Made by a program: the position numbers and the translations under genes. The notes under the pieces are model-generated. The model was not told the DNA's origin. It was given only the letters and a program-made list of their open reading frames with translations, and ran no database searches. Of a stretch of DNA of 64,000 nucleotides, positions 37,127 to 46,263 are shown in pieces. How positions within the stretch are numbered: position 1 is the stretch's first letter; each line of letters starts with the position of its first letter. The DNA is from Jiella mangrovi (lineage in GTDB: Bacteria; Pseudomonadota; Alphaproteobacteria; Rhizobiales; Rhizobiaceae): the NCBI RefSeq assembly GCF_017815135.1, contig NZ_JAGJCF010000021.1, forward strand, positions 1 through 64,000, given 5' to 3'.

Positions 37127-38224
37127 TCAGCTCTGCACGCCCTCGACGTACCAGTCCATCTTCAGGAGGTCTTCGTCGGGGATCTTCTCGCCTTCGGGGA
37201 TCTTCACCTCGCCGGACTGGTCCTTGATCGGGCCGGTGAAGACCTCGTAGGTGCCGGCCTTGGTCTCGTCGACGATCTTCTGGGCGGCGGCCTTCACGTC
37301 GGCGGGCATCTTGTCGTTGAACGGGGCCATCTCGACCTCGCCCTCGGCCATGCCGAGCCAGACATTGTCGGCCTTCCAGGTGCCGTCGAGCAGCGCCTGG
37401 ACGCGTTTGGTGTAGTAGGGGCACCACTGATCGACGATCGCGGTCATGTGGGCGTTCGGCGCGAAGCTCTCCATGTTCCAGGCCTGGCCGAAGGCAATGG
37501 CGCCGGCCTCTTCGGCCGCCTGCAGCGGAGCGGGCGAGTCCGTATGCTGAGTGATCACGTCGGCGCCCTGAGAGAGCAGCGCCTTGGTGGCGTCGGCTTC
37601 CTTGGCCGGATCATACCAGGAGTTCACCCAGACGACCTGGGTCTTGAAGTCCGGATTGACCTTCTTGGCGGCGAGTTCGAAGGCGTTGATGCCCATGACG
37701 ACTTCCGGGATCGGGAAGGAGGCGACATAGCCGGCCTTGCCGGTCTTCGACATCATCGCCGCGATCGTCCCGAGGACGGCGCGGCCCTGATAGAACTTGG
37801 AATTGTAGAGGCCCATGTTGTCGTTGCCGCCGGTGGTATAGCCGGTGGCGTGCTCGAATTTCACGTTCGGGAACTGCTTGGCCACCTTGATGGTCGGGTT
37901 CATGAAGCCGAAGGAGGTGGTGAAGACGATGTCGTTGCCGTCCTGGGCAAGCTGGCGAATGACGCGCTCGGCGTCGGGGCCTTCCGCGACGTTCTCGACA
38001 TAGCTGGTTTCCACCTTGTCGCCGAGGTTCTTCTCCAGGCACTTGCGGGCCTGGTCGTGGGCGTAGGTCCAGCCGAAATCGCCGACCGGGCCGACATAGA
38101 CGAAGGCTGCCTTGACCTTGTCCTTGCCTTCGCCGTCCTGGGCGAAGGCCGGGGCGATGGACGTCGCCGCCAGGCCGAAGGCGGCGCCCGCGGCGAGAAG
38201 CTTGCGTCGGGAAAGAGCGAACAT
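37127..38224 (-). CDS. BMP-family ABC transporter substrate-binding protein, probably for purine nucleosides or bases
   Basis: A 365-residue periplasmic protein. It begins with a twin-arginine-like or Sec signal (ALSRRKLLAAG, cleavage likely after AFA), followed by the BMP/PnrA-type lobe sequence AAFVYVGPVGDFGWTYAHDQ, the TSFGFMNP and GYTTGGNDNMG stretches and the hinge elements usual in this family. BMP proteins bind nucleosides in characterised cases. ATG 38224 has AGGAG seven bases upstream. It is the last of four transporter genes, and the purine-catabolic neighbours support a purine or nucleoside substrate (inference). Confidence 0.92.
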   Translation of the reverse strand: MFALSRRKLLAAGAAFGLAATSIAPAFAQDGEGKDKVKAAFVYVGPVGDFGWTYAHDQARKCLEKNLGDKVETSYVENVAEGPDAERVIRQLAQDGNDIVFTTSFGFMNPTIKVAKQFPNVKFEHATGYTTGGNDNMGLYNSKFYQGRAVLGTIAAMMSKTGKAGYVASFPIPEVVMGINAFELAAKKVNPDFKTQVVWVNSWYDPAKEADATKALLSQGADVITQHTDSPAPLQAAEEAGAIAFGQAWNMESFAPNAHMTAIVDQWCPYYTKRVQALLDGTWKADNVWLGMAEGEVEMAPFNDKMPADVKAAAQKIVDETKAGTYEVFTGPIKDQSGEVKIPEGEKIPDEDLLKMDWYVEGVQS

Positions 38225-38255
38225 CGAATGTCTCCTGTTCATGCGTTGGATCAAA

Positions 38256-39179
38256 TCAGGCCGTCGCCCGGAAGGATTTTCCAAGACAGGCCGGTGCATT
38301 GGCGCTTCCGCGCTTGGCGGCGGAAATGATCGCGAGAACGGCGATCGTCGCGATGTAGGGGAGCGCGGCGAGGAACTCGGGCGCGAACATGTTGAAGCCG
38401 GCGGCCTTGGCCTGCAGCTCCATGGTGATGACGAGGCCGAAGAGATAGGCGCCGGCGAGCATGCGCCCCGGCCGCCAGGAGGCGAAGACGACGAGGGCGA
38501 TGGCGATCCAGCCCCGCCCGGCGGTCAGCCGCTCGGCCCACATCGGCGTCAGCACCAGCGAGTAGTAGGAACCGGCGAGACCGGCCATCGCCCCGCCGAA
38601 CAAAATGGCGAGATATCTGACCTTCAACACCGGATAGCCGATGGCATGGGCGGCGGTGTCGGATTCGCCGACCGCGCGAAGGATCAGTCCGGCGCGCGAG
38701 CGGTTGAGGAACCACCAGACGCCGAGGGTCAGGAGAAGGCCGAGATAGACCAGCGGCGAATGGCCGAAGACGAGGCGAAGGAGCGGCGTGGAGGTGAGCC
38801 AATCGGGGAAGATGGTCCCGAGCGTCGGCGTGGTGATACCGACGAAGGGCGCGCCGATCAGCGCCGAGACGCCGGTGCCGAAGATCGTCAGGGCGAGCCC
38901 CGTCGCCACCTGATTGGCCATCAGCGTCAGGACGAGGACGGCGAAGATCGCCGAGGCGAGCGCCGCCGCGACCATCGCCGCGAAGGCCCCGAGAACGGGA
39001 AAGCCCGTGGTCGTGGCGACCGCGAAGCCGGTGACCGCGCCGATCAGCATCATGCCCTCGACGCCGAGATTGAGGACACCGGACTTTTCGACGACGAGCT
39101 CGCCGAGACCGGCGATCAGGAGCGGCGTCGCCGCACCCGCGATGGTCATCAGGATGGCGACGAGAAGGTCCAGACTCAT
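38256..39179 (-). CDS. BMP-type ABC transporter permease, second subunit
   Basis: A 307-residue inner-membrane permease of the branched-chain/BMP type with about eight to ten hydrophobic segments. Family features include LGELVVEKSGVLNLGVEGMMLIGA near the N-terminus and the late GRGWIAIALVVFASWRPGRM, which contacts the ATPase. ATG 39179 overlaps the first permease's stop by ATGA. An in-frame extension upstream of 39179 exists but runs out of frame through the first permease gene and is not used. Confidence 0.92.
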   Translation of the reverse strand: MSLDLLVAILMTIAGAATPLLIAGLGELVVEKSGVLNLGVEGMMLIGAVTGFAVATTTGFPVLGAFAAMVAAALASAIFAVLVLTLMANQVATGLALTIFGTGVSALIGAPFVGITTPTLGTIFPDWLTSTPLLRLVFGHSPLVYLGLLLTLGVWWFLNRSRAGLILRAVGESDTAAHAIGYPVLKVRYLAILFGGAMAGLAGSYYSLVLTPMWAERLTAGRGWIAIALVVFASWRPGRMLAGAYLFGLVITMELQAKAAGFNMFAPEFLAALPYIATIAVLAIISAAKRGSANAPACLGKSFRATA

Positions 39180-40327
39180 GCCGTCACCACCTTCGTCTCG
39201 CCTGTCTTGGCTCCGGACTTCGCCTCGGCTTCCGCCTTGCCCGGAGCGCGGGCCGTCTTTGGCGCGGCGCGGCCGGAGACCACCCGGTATCGCACCAGAA
39301 TGTCGGTGGCGAGCAGGAAGAACAGCATCATCGCCTGGAAGACGCCGGTCGCCGCCGATGGCAGACCGATCGTCGTCTGAGCGCTCTCGCCGCCGACATA
39401 GGTCAGCGCCAGAACCATCGCAGCCAACAGGATGCCGAGCGGGTTCAGCCGGCCGAGAAAGGCGACAATGATCGCTGTATAGCCATAGCCCGTCGGAAAT
39501 TGCGGCACCATCTGGCCGAACGGACCGGAGGCTTCCAGGATGCCGGCAAAGCCGGCGAGCCCCCCGCCCGCCATCAGCGCGATCCACACCGTCGAGGCGG
39601 CGCCGAAGCCCCCGAAGGCCGCCGCCTTGGGTGCAAGGCCGACGACCCGCATCTGGAAGCCGGTGATCGTCCGCGTCATGACGAAGAAGGCGGTGAGCGC
39701 GACCGCCACGGCCAGCGGCACACCGAGATGGATCAGGGTTCCCGGCACGACCATCGGCAGGGTCTGATCGGCGGTGAACATCGCCGTCTGCGGGAAGTTG
39801 AACCCCATCGGGTCCTTCCAGGGACCGCGCATCAGATAATACAGAAGCTGGATCGCGACGTAATTGAGCATCAGGCTCGACAGGATCTCGTTGACCCCGA
39901 GCGTCGTCTTCAGCACCGCCGGGATCGCCGCCCAGGCCATGCCACCGACGATGCCGGCGAGAAGCATCAGCGGCAGGATCCAGCCTCCCGACATGTCGAG
40001 GGTGGCAAGCGCGATGCCTGTTCCGGCAAGGCCGCCGAGAATGTATTGCCCCTCGGCCCCGATGTTCCACACATTGGCGCGAAAGCCGATGGCAAGCCCG
40101 GTGGCGATCATCGCCAGCGGTGCGGCCTTCACCAGGAGGTCCTGCCAGCGATAGGGATTGAACAGCGGCTTGACGAAGATCTCGAGGATCGCGCCCAATC
40201 CGTCATGGCCGAGAAGCGTGAAGAGGACGGCCCCGACGACGAGCGTCAGCGCGACGGCGATCACCGGCGCGGCCAGCATCATGGCGCGGCTTTCCTGCCG
40301 CCGGGGTTCCATCCGCAACAGGCTCAC
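39176..40327 (-). CDS. BMP-type ABC transporter permease, first subunit
   Basis: A 383-residue inner-membrane permease with about nine or ten hydrophobic segments, including GLAIGFRANVWNIGAEGQYILGG, the hallmark of this subunit, and GYGYTAIIVAFLGRLNPLGI as coupling helix. The C-terminal 35 residues are a Lys/Ala-rich cytosolic tail. It overlaps both neighbours by four bases (ATPase upstream, second permease downstream), so all are translated as a unit. Confidence 0.92.
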   Translation of the reverse strand: MSLLRMEPRRQESRAMMLAAPVIAVALTLVVGAVLFTLLGHDGLGAILEIFVKPLFNPYRWQDLLVKAAPLAMIATGLAIGFRANVWNIGAEGQYILGGLAGTGIALATLDMSGGWILPLMLLAGIVGGMAWAAIPAVLKTTLGVNEILSSLMLNYVAIQLLYYLMRGPWKDPMGFNFPQTAMFTADQTLPMVVPGTLIHLGVPLAVAVALTAFFVMTRTITGFQMRVVGLAPKAAAFGGFGAASTVWIALMAGGGLAGFAGILEASGPFGQMVPQFPTGYGYTAIIVAFLGRLNPLGILLAAMVLALTYVGGESAQTTIGLPSAATGVFQAMMLFFLLATDILVRYRVVSGRAAPKTARAPGKAEAEAKSGAKTGETKVVTA

Positions 40328-41919
40328 AGCGCAGGCTCCGGCCTCTTCGCGGGGGCGTGCGAGGGATCGGCGGCGCGGCCTGCGCCGGCCCCGTCGATCT
40401 CGGACCCGTGTACGCCGCCCATCAGCAAGCCGACCTTTTCGATGTCGATGCCCTTGACATCCATCGCCTCGGACAGCCGCCCCTCGTTGATCACCGCAAG
40501 GCGGTCGCAGAGCTCCAGCAATTCGTCGAGATCCTGGCTGACCACGACGACGGACGCCCCCTTGGCGACGAGATCGATCATCGCCTGGCGGATGAAGGAG
40601 GCGGCCCCCGCATCGACGCCCCAGGTCGGCTGGGACACGACGAAGACCGCCGGGTTCTGCATGATCTCGCGGCCCATGACGAATTTCTGCAGGTTGCCGC
40701 CCGAAAGGCTGCCTGCGGCGGCGGCGGGCCCCGTCGCCTTCACCGAGAAGGCCTCGATCACGCGCGTCGCATAGTCCTTCGCCGCGCCGCCCTTGATGAC
40801 GCCGCCCGAGGCGAGGCCCATGCGGCTTCGCGCCGACAGAATGGCGTTTTCGGCGAGCGACATGGCAGGCACGGCGGCGTGGCCGTTGCGTTCTTCCGGT
40901 GAACTCGCAAGCCCGGCCTTGCGCCGCGCGCCGACCGAGAGCTGTGAAAGTTCCCTGCCTTCCAGACGGATCGAGCCGGTGACGCCGGCCTGCGTCTCGC
41001 CGGAGATCACCGCGAGAAGCTCATTCTGGCCGTTGCCGGCGACGCCGGCGATGCCGAAGATCTCGCCCGAGCGCACGGAAAACGACACGTCCTTCAGGCT
41101 CGTACCGAAGGGGGGCTCGCCCGGCGCCGAAAGCCCGGAAACAGTGAAGCGATCCTCGCCATAGGAGCAGTCCGACTTGTCGGACAGATCCTTCAGGCTG
41201 CCGCCGATCATCATTTCCGCCATCGACTTCGCCGATTCCCGCCGCGGATCGCAGCTTCCCACGACCTTGCCGCCGCGCAAGATGGTGGCGGATTCGCACA
41301 GGACCTCGATCTCGTGCAGCTTGTGGGAAATATAGAGGATCGAGCAGCCCTCATTCGCCAGCCGCCACAGCGTCTTGAACAGCTCCTCCACCTCCTGCGG
41401 CGTCAGCACCGAAGTCGGCTCGTCCATGATCAGGAGCCTGGGCTCCTGCAGCAGCGCGCGGACGATCTCGATCCGCTGGCGCTCGCCGACCGAGAGCGTG
41501 TGCACATATCGATGCGGATCGAGCGACAGGCCGTAGCTGTCCAGCACCTCGCGCACCCTGGCTTCCAGCTGCCGGCGCGGTGGCGGATCGTCCATGCCGA
41601 GCGCGATATTCTCCAGCACCGTCATCGCCTCGAACAGCGAGAAATGCTGGAACACCATGCCGATACCGAGCGCCCGCGCCTCCTTCGGCGAGCCGATCTG
41701 CACAAGATTTCCGTCGAAGACGATCGCGCCCTCGTCGGCGCTCTGGACGCCGTAGATGATCTTGACGAGCGTCGATTTGCCGGCGCCGTTTTCCCCCAGG
41801 AGAGCGTGGATCGTGCCGGCGGGCACCGCAAAGGAGACCTGATCGTTCGCAACCACGCCGGGAAAGCGCTTGGAAATGCCCTTGAGTTCCAGACGTGGCG
41901 CAGCCGCCTTCGCTGTCAT
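40324..41919 (-). CDS. BMP-type ABC transporter ATP-binding protein (double ATPase)
   Basis: A 531-residue protein with two nucleotide-binding domains in tandem, as in nucleoside and ribose-type importers. Domain 1 has Walker A GENGAGKST, the signature LSVGERQRIEI, Walker B LLIMDEPTSVLT and switch His in ISHKL. Domain 2 has the degenerate GVAGNGQNE P-loop, the signature LSGGNLQKFVMGRE and a Walker B-like FVVSQPTWGVD. The degenerate second site is usual for the family. ATG 41919 is preferred; ATG 41943 is in frame. It lies downstream of xdhC, 82 bases away. Confidence 0.93.
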   Translation of the reverse strand: MTAKAAAPRLELKGISKRFPGVVANDQVSFAVPAGTIHALLGENGAGKSTLVKIIYGVQSADEGAIVFDGNLVQIGSPKEARALGIGMVFQHFSLFEAMTVLENIALGMDDPPPRRQLEARVREVLDSYGLSLDPHRYVHTLSVGERQRIEIVRALLQEPRLLIMDEPTSVLTPQEVEELFKTLWRLANEGCSILYISHKLHEIEVLCESATILRGGKVVGSCDPRRESAKSMAEMMIGGSLKDLSDKSDCSYGEDRFTVSGLSAPGEPPFGTSLKDVSFSVRSGEIFGIAGVAGNGQNELLAVISGETQAGVTGSIRLEGRELSQLSVGARRKAGLASSPEERNGHAAVPAMSLAENAILSARSRMGLASGGVIKGGAAKDYATRVIEAFSVKATGPAAAAGSLSGGNLQKFVMGREIMQNPAVFVVSQPTWGVDAGAASFIRQAMIDLVAKGASVVVVSQDLDELLELCDRLAVINEGRLSEAMDVKGIDIEKVGLLMGGVHGSEIDGAGAGRAADPSHAPAKRPEPAL

Positions 41920-41977
41920 CAATCCCGACCTCTGCCCGATCATCCGACCCGATTCGAGTATGGCATCCGCAACGCCC

Positions 41978-42000
41978 CCCTGCCAAGCATCACGGCAGGG
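41978..42000 (-). terminator. Hairpin just after xdhC
   Basis: CCCTGCC at 41978-41984 pairs with GGCAGGG at 41994-42000 around a nine-base loop, beginning one base after the xdhC stop. On the transcribed strand it is followed by a G-run, not a T-run, so attenuation or 3' protection is more likely than simple termination. Confidence 0.4.
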
Positions 42001-42001
42001 A

Positions 42002-42808
42002 TTATTCCTGACGTTTTAACAGGCATGTGACGATCTCGGCCGCCGTCAGCGCGGCGATGACCTCGGGTCGCTTGTCGCGAAGCGCGGCCCCGCCGATCGG
42101 CAATGTCAGCCGAGCGGCACCGGATTCTCGCCCCTCCTCGGCGAGATGGCGGCGAAAGCGCTGGCGCTTGGTGGCCGAACCGATCATTCCGACATAGGCG
42201 GCGTCGGCTCGCGCAAGCGCTGCGGAAGCGACGAGGAAATCCAGCGAATGGTCGTGGGTCATGACGACATAGGCGGCGCCCGGCGGTGCGTCGGCGACGA
42301 GGGATTCCGGCAGGGCTGCGGCGATGCATCGCACGGGTTCCGCGATGTCGACGAGAGTCTCGGGCCGCGAATCGACGAGACTGACGGCAAGCGGAAGCGG
42401 CGCGAGAGCAGTGGCGAGCGCGCGGCCCGTATGGCCGGCGCCGAAGATCAGGACGGCGGGAAGAGCGCTTCGCTGGCGCTCGTCTTCGAGCGCGATCTCG
42501 GCCAGCAGCGCCCCGTCGAGCCGGCGGAAGGACAGGTTCACCCGCCCGCCGCAGCACTGGCCGATTTCAGGCCCGAGGGGCACGTCGGACGTCGCATGGA
42601 CCTCGCCGTTCCCGATCATCCGCCGCGCCGTGTCGATCGCGTCGAACTCCAGCCGCCCGCCGCCGATCGTTCCGGCGACCCTCTCTGCCGTCACCAGCAT
42701 ACGCGCCCCGGCCTCGCGGGGGGTGGAGCCGAGAGCCGTCTCGACGGTCACGAGGATGGCGGTTTCGGACGTGTCGAGAGAGCGGCGAGCGACAGCGACA
42801 AGGGTCAT
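42002..42808 (-). CDS. xdhC: Xanthine dehydrogenase accessory protein XdhC
   Basis: A 268-residue molybdenum-cofactor insertion and sulfuration chaperone for XdhB. The N-terminal XdhC/CoxI domain has LVTVETALGSTPREAGARMLV (with GSTPR), GTIGGGRLEFDAI and GQCCGGRV. The C-terminal Rossmann-like domain has VLIFGAGHTGRALA and the terminal GSATKRQRFR and PIG elements. It is usually next to xdhB; here a 1-kb block with HicAB and a repeat intervenes. Confidence 0.94.
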   Translation of the reverse strand: MTLVAVARRSLDTSETAILVTVETALGSTPREAGARMLVTAERVAGTIGGGRLEFDAIDTARRMIGNGEVHATSDVPLGPEIGQCCGGRVNLSFRRLDGALLAEIALEDERQRSALPAVLIFGAGHTGRALATALAPLPLAVSLVDSRPETLVDIAEPVRCIAAALPESLVADAPPGAAYVVMTHDHSLDFLVASAALARADAAYVGMIGSATKRQRFRRHLAEEGRESGAARLTLPIGGAALRDKRPEVIAALTAAEIVTCLLKRQE

Positions 42809-43172
42809 CGGGGCGTGGCCCGTTCGGTGCCTGATCTTTTCCGATGACGAAAGAGGTCATGACAGCCGAATGTCCGCGCCTCGGCACGCCCCGCTCTGCC
42901 CTGCCGGACATCTCCCCCACGAGGGGGGAGATCGATCTCGCGAAACCGCCGCCACCTGGAATCCGGCGCTCGTCGAGGCATAGACGTCTGAGAAAAAGGC
43001 GGAAACGATGCCGCGCCCAATCTCCCCCCTTGTGGGGGAGATGTCCGGCAGGACAGAGGGGGGTGGCTGGGCGCCGTCACGTCAATCGGTCCTCCCCGGC
43101 ACCGGCTTGGAACGCTCGAGCGGGCTTGGTCGACAAGCCAGGAGACTTTGTCATTGCGCCCACGCCTGCCTC
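42809..43172. other. Repeat-bearing spacer between xdhC and hicB
   Basis: No gene is supported. The segment is dominated by the RIME-like inverted repeat at 42892-43060. The promoter for xdhC and the transporter, if separate from the uraH promoter, would lie at 42809-42890. Confidence 0.5.
42892..43060. repeat. RIME-like composite inverted repeat
   Basis: The outer arms, 42892-42920 and 43032-43060, are near-perfect reverse complements with the core TGCCGGACATCTCCCCCAC. Each arm is joined to its own short hairpin: CTCCCCCACGAGGGGGGAG at about 42912-42930, and TCTCCCCCCTTGTGGGGGAGA at about 43021-43041. This mosaic arrangement resembles intergenic RIME-type elements of rhizobia. Confidence 0.75.
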
Positions 43173-43511
43173 TCATTCATCCCGTGCCGCACGTTCGATC
43201 GCCTCTCCAACCCATTCATTGAGGCTCTTCTGCTGGGCCTTCGCCGCAGTCACGGCGGCGGCATGCAGGTCCGCTTCGATCCGAACGTTGAACTTTCCGG
43301 AAAAACCGCGGAATGGCTCGATGCCGTTTTCGGCGCACATTTCGAGATAGGTCTTCAAGGAAAGACGTCCTTCCTCCTTCAGTCCATCGACGCTCGTGGC
43401 ATAAAAATCCGCTCCACCACTGAGATTCACGAATTCTCCGCGAAACATCCCGATCTCCGGATCAAAGGTGACAACCGCCTTCTGACCGTCGATTTCCATC
43501 ACATTGTTCAT
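43173..43511 (-). CDS. hicB: HicB-family antitoxin
   Basis: A 112-residue antitoxin. The N-terminal partial RNase-H-like domain has FDPEIGMFRGEFVNLSGGADFYA, then DGLKEEGRLSLKTYLEMCAENG. The C-terminal SGKFNVRIEADLHAAAV...KSLNEWVGEAIERAA is a ribbon-helix-helix DNA-binding segment. It neutralises HicA and probably represses the pair. The ATG at 43511 overlaps the hicA stop by ATGA, so toxin comes first, the usual HicAB order. Confidence 0.9.
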   Translation of the reverse strand: MNNVMEIDGQKAVVTFDPEIGMFRGEFVNLSGGADFYATSVDGLKEEGRLSLKTYLEMCAENGIEPFRGFSGKFNVRIEADLHAAAVTAAKAQQKSLNEWVGEAIERAARDE

Positions 43512-43765
43512 GACGGCCTCACCCCGTTCGATTCGAGCCATTTCCTGATCGACACGACCGCACCTTTGTCGGTTTCCGGGGACGGATGCGGGCGATGAAA
43601 GACGCGGATTTCGCCGAACAGGATCACACCCACCCTCGAACCTGCCCGCTCTTCGATCTTCGCACCCAGATCGAGCAGCAAGGCCTCGATATCGTCCCAC
43701 CGGATCGTCCCGCTCACGGGTCGCGCGAAAAGCGCATCGAGCGTGCGCCGATGCCGTTTCTTCAT
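43508..43765 (-). CDS. hicA: HicA-family mRNA interferase toxin
   Basis: An 85-residue protein of the HicA double-stranded-RNA-binding-like fold. The catalytic His lies in VFHRPHP (His57 and His60), followed by the GAVVSIRKWLESNGV helix. It cleaves mRNA in a translation-independent way in characterised relatives. The ATG start lacks a strong ribosome-binding site, which is common for the toxin of such pairs. It is inserted between xdhB and xdhC on the same strand. Confidence 0.88.
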   Translation of the reverse strand: MKKRHRRTLDALFARPVSGTIRWDDIEALLLDLGAKIEERAGSRVGVILFGEIRVFHRPHPSPETDKGAVVSIRKWLESNGVRPS

Positions 43766-43845
43766 CGCAGATCAGTACCAATATATAGTACCGTCATCGA
43801 GGCAGTCCAGACGGGTTCTGCCGGGTCGGCCGTGCAGACATCGTG

Positions 43846-46263
43846 CTACTGGCTCCTGACATCCTCCACCGCCATTAACACCCTTTCCGGCGTCGCGGGG
43901 GCATCGAGGCGCGGAAACGCCCGTCCATTGCCGGCCGCACACACCGCGTCGGTCAGCGCCGAGAATACCGAGATCGCCAGCATGAAGGGCGGTTCGCCGA
44001 CGGCTTTCGAACGATAGACGGTCTCGGCGCGGTTCTCGCCCTTGTCCCAGATGGCGATCCTGAGATCGTCCGGCCGGTCGTTGGAGGTCGGGATCTTGTA
44101 GGTGGAGGGCGCGTGGGTCTTCAGCCGGCCCTTGTCGTCCCACCAGAGCTCTTCCGTCGTCAGCCAGCCCATCCCCTGGACGAAGCCACCCTCGATCTGG
44201 CCCATGTCGATCGCCGGATTGAGCGACCTGCCGACGTCATGGAGGATGTCGGCGCGCAAGAGCCGGTATTCGCCGGTCAGCGTGTCGATCACGACTTCCG
44301 AACAGGCCGCGCCATAGGCGAAGTAATAGAAGGGCCGGCCGCTCGCCGCTTCCCGGTCGTAGTCGATCTCCGGCGTGGCGTAAAAGCCGGTCGAGGACAG
44401 CGAGATGCGCGCGAGATAGGCTTCGCCGACGAGATCGGAAAAGCGCTTCTCGTCGTTGCCGATGCGCACGCGGTTCGCCTCGAAAACCACCTGCTCTTTC
44501 GGTACGTGATAGCGCTCGGAAGCAAAGGCGATCAGCCGGTCCTTGATCGTGCGGGCCGCATTCAGCGCGGCCATGCCGTTGAGGTCGGAGCCCGACGAGG
44601 CCGCCGTCGCGGAGGTGTTGGGCACTTTCGCCGTCGTCGTCGCGGTGATCTTCACCTTGCCCAGATCGATCTGGAACTCCTCGGCGACGACCTGGGCCAC
44701 CTTGACGAACAGCCCCTGTCCCATCTCGGTGCCGCCGTGGTTCAGATGCACCGAGCCGTCCTTGTAGACATGGACGAGGGCGCCGGCCTGGTTGAGATGT
44801 GTTGTCGTGAAGGAGATGCCGAACTTCACCGGCGTCAGCGCCAGTCCCTTCTTGAAGATCGTACTGCCGGCGTTGAACGCCTTCACCGCCTCGCAGCGGG
44901 CCCGGTAGTCCGACGAGGCTTCCAGTTCCTCGACGATCTCGGCGATGACGCAGTCGGTGACCGGCATGTGATAGGGCGTCACCGCCGGCTCTTCGCCGAT
45001 GGCCGGATAGAAGTTGCGCTTGCGCACATCCAGGGGATCGACGCCTGTCAGAAAGGCGATCTCGTCCATCGCCCGCTCGATGCCGACCATCCCCTGCGGC
45101 CCGCCGAAGCCCCGGAAGGCGGTGTTCGACACGGTATGGGTCTTCAGCCGCCGGGAATGGATGCGTGCGGCTTTCAGATCATAGGCGTTGTCGGCGTGAA
45201 ACATCGCCCGGTCGGCGATGGCGGCCGACAGATCGCGGGAATAGCCGCAGCGGACACAATGCTCGAAATCGGCGGCGAGGATCGTCCCGTCTTCGGCAAA
45301 GCCGAGATCGTAGTCGATCCGCGTCTCATGGCGCTTGCCGGTCATCTCCATGTCGTCGTCGCGGTCGAGCCGGCATTTCGCCGGGCGGCCGGTCTTCACC
45401 GCAACGAGCGCGGCGACCGCCGCAAACAGCGCCGGCTGGCTTTCCTTGCCGCCGAAGCCGCCGCCCATGCGCCTCAGCTCCACCGTCACCGCGTGATCAG
45501 GCACGCCGAGCATCTTGGCGACATTGTGCTGGACCTCCGAGGGGTGCTGCGTGGAAGAGCGCACGAAAACGTCGCCGTCCTCCATGGGAATGGCCGTGGC
45601 GATCTGGCCTTCCAGATAGAAATGGTCCTGCCCGCCGACCTCGACCCGGCCGCTTGCCCGTAGCGGCGCGGCTTCGAGCGCGGACGCGGCATCGCCGAGC
45701 CGCATCTCGTAGGCCGGCAACAGGTCTTCGCCCGCTTCGTCCGCATGGGCGAGCGCCGCGTCGATGGAGATCGCCGCCGGCAGGTCCTCATAGTCGACGA
45801 CGGCAAGCTTTGCCGCCGCGCGGGCCTGAAGCTCGGTCTCGGCCGCCACGGCAAAGAGCGGCTGGCCGACATATTGGACGACGGCGCACTCGCCCTGAAG
45901 CGGCGGGAAGATCGGATCGTCGCCGAAGACCGGCGAATAGTCGTTCTCGCCGGGGATGTCCTCGGCGGTCAGCACGGCGGCGACGCCCGGCGCGGCACGA
46001 GCTGCCGCAAGGTCGAGCCGCGCGATCTTCGCATGGGCGCGCGCCGACATGGCGATGAAGACCTGCAGCGTTCCCGGCAGTTCCGGCTCGTCGTCGCCAT
46101 AGCGCGCCGCGCCCGTGACGTGCTTCATGCCGCTGTCATGGGCGGCCGGCGTCGCAACGCCGCCCCTGATCCGCGCTTCGTGGCCCGGTGGCCGCTCGTT
46201 CAGTTCGGCGATGCCCGGCTCGCCGGCGCCGGAGCGATCCTGGATGCGGGTCTCGTCCATCAT
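43846..46263 (-). CDS. xdhB: Xanthine dehydrogenase, molybdopterin-binding subunit XdhB
   Basis: An 805-residue large subunit that oxidises hypoxanthine and xanthine to urate at a molybdenum centre. Recognisable blocks are the aldehyde-oxidase-type N-domain (GAARYGDDEPELPGTLQVFI), GGGFGGKES contacting the cofactor, the substrate-binding FRGFGGPQGM with its Arg, EMGQGLFVKVAQVVAEE, and the catalytic Glu757 in VGEPPFML. It overlaps xdhA by ATGA. Full length, with no frameshift seen. Confidence 0.96.
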   Translation of the reverse strand: MMDETRIQDRSGAGEPGIAELNERPPGHEARIRGGVATPAAHDSGMKHVTGAARYGDDEPELPGTLQVFIAMSARAHAKIARLDLAAARAAPGVAAVLTAEDIPGENDYSPVFGDDPIFPPLQGECAVVQYVGQPLFAVAAETELQARAAAKLAVVDYEDLPAAISIDAALAHADEAGEDLLPAYEMRLGDAASALEAAPLRASGRVEVGGQDHFYLEGQIATAIPMEDGDVFVRSSTQHPSEVQHNVAKMLGVPDHAVTVELRRMGGGFGGKESQPALFAAVAALVAVKTGRPAKCRLDRDDDMEMTGKRHETRIDYDLGFAEDGTILAADFEHCVRCGYSRDLSAAIADRAMFHADNAYDLKAARIHSRRLKTHTVSNTAFRGFGGPQGMVGIERAMDEIAFLTGVDPLDVRKRNFYPAIGEEPAVTPYHMPVTDCVIAEIVEELEASSDYRARCEAVKAFNAGSTIFKKGLALTPVKFGISFTTTHLNQAGALVHVYKDGSVHLNHGGTEMGQGLFVKVAQVVAEEFQIDLGKVKITATTTAKVPNTSATAASSGSDLNGMAALNAARTIKDRLIAFASERYHVPKEQVVFEANRVRIGNDEKRFSDLVGEAYLARISLSSTGFYATPEIDYDREAASGRPFYYFAYGAACSEVVIDTLTGEYRLLRADILHDVGRSLNPAIDMGQIEGGFVQGMGWLTTEELWWDDKGRLKTHAPSTYKIPTSNDRPDDLRIAIWDKGENRAETVYRSKAVGEPPFMLAISVFSALTDAVCAAGNGRAFPRLDAPATPERVLMAVEDVRSQ

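Noticed and set aside
39180-40070. Upstream extension of the second permease frame through the first permease gene
   Set aside because: The extension translates the first permease out of frame. The ATGA junction at 39176-39179 explains the true start.
42892-43060. Possible CRISPR or tandem array
   Set aside because: There are only two arms, inverted rather than direct, without regularly spaced unique spacers.
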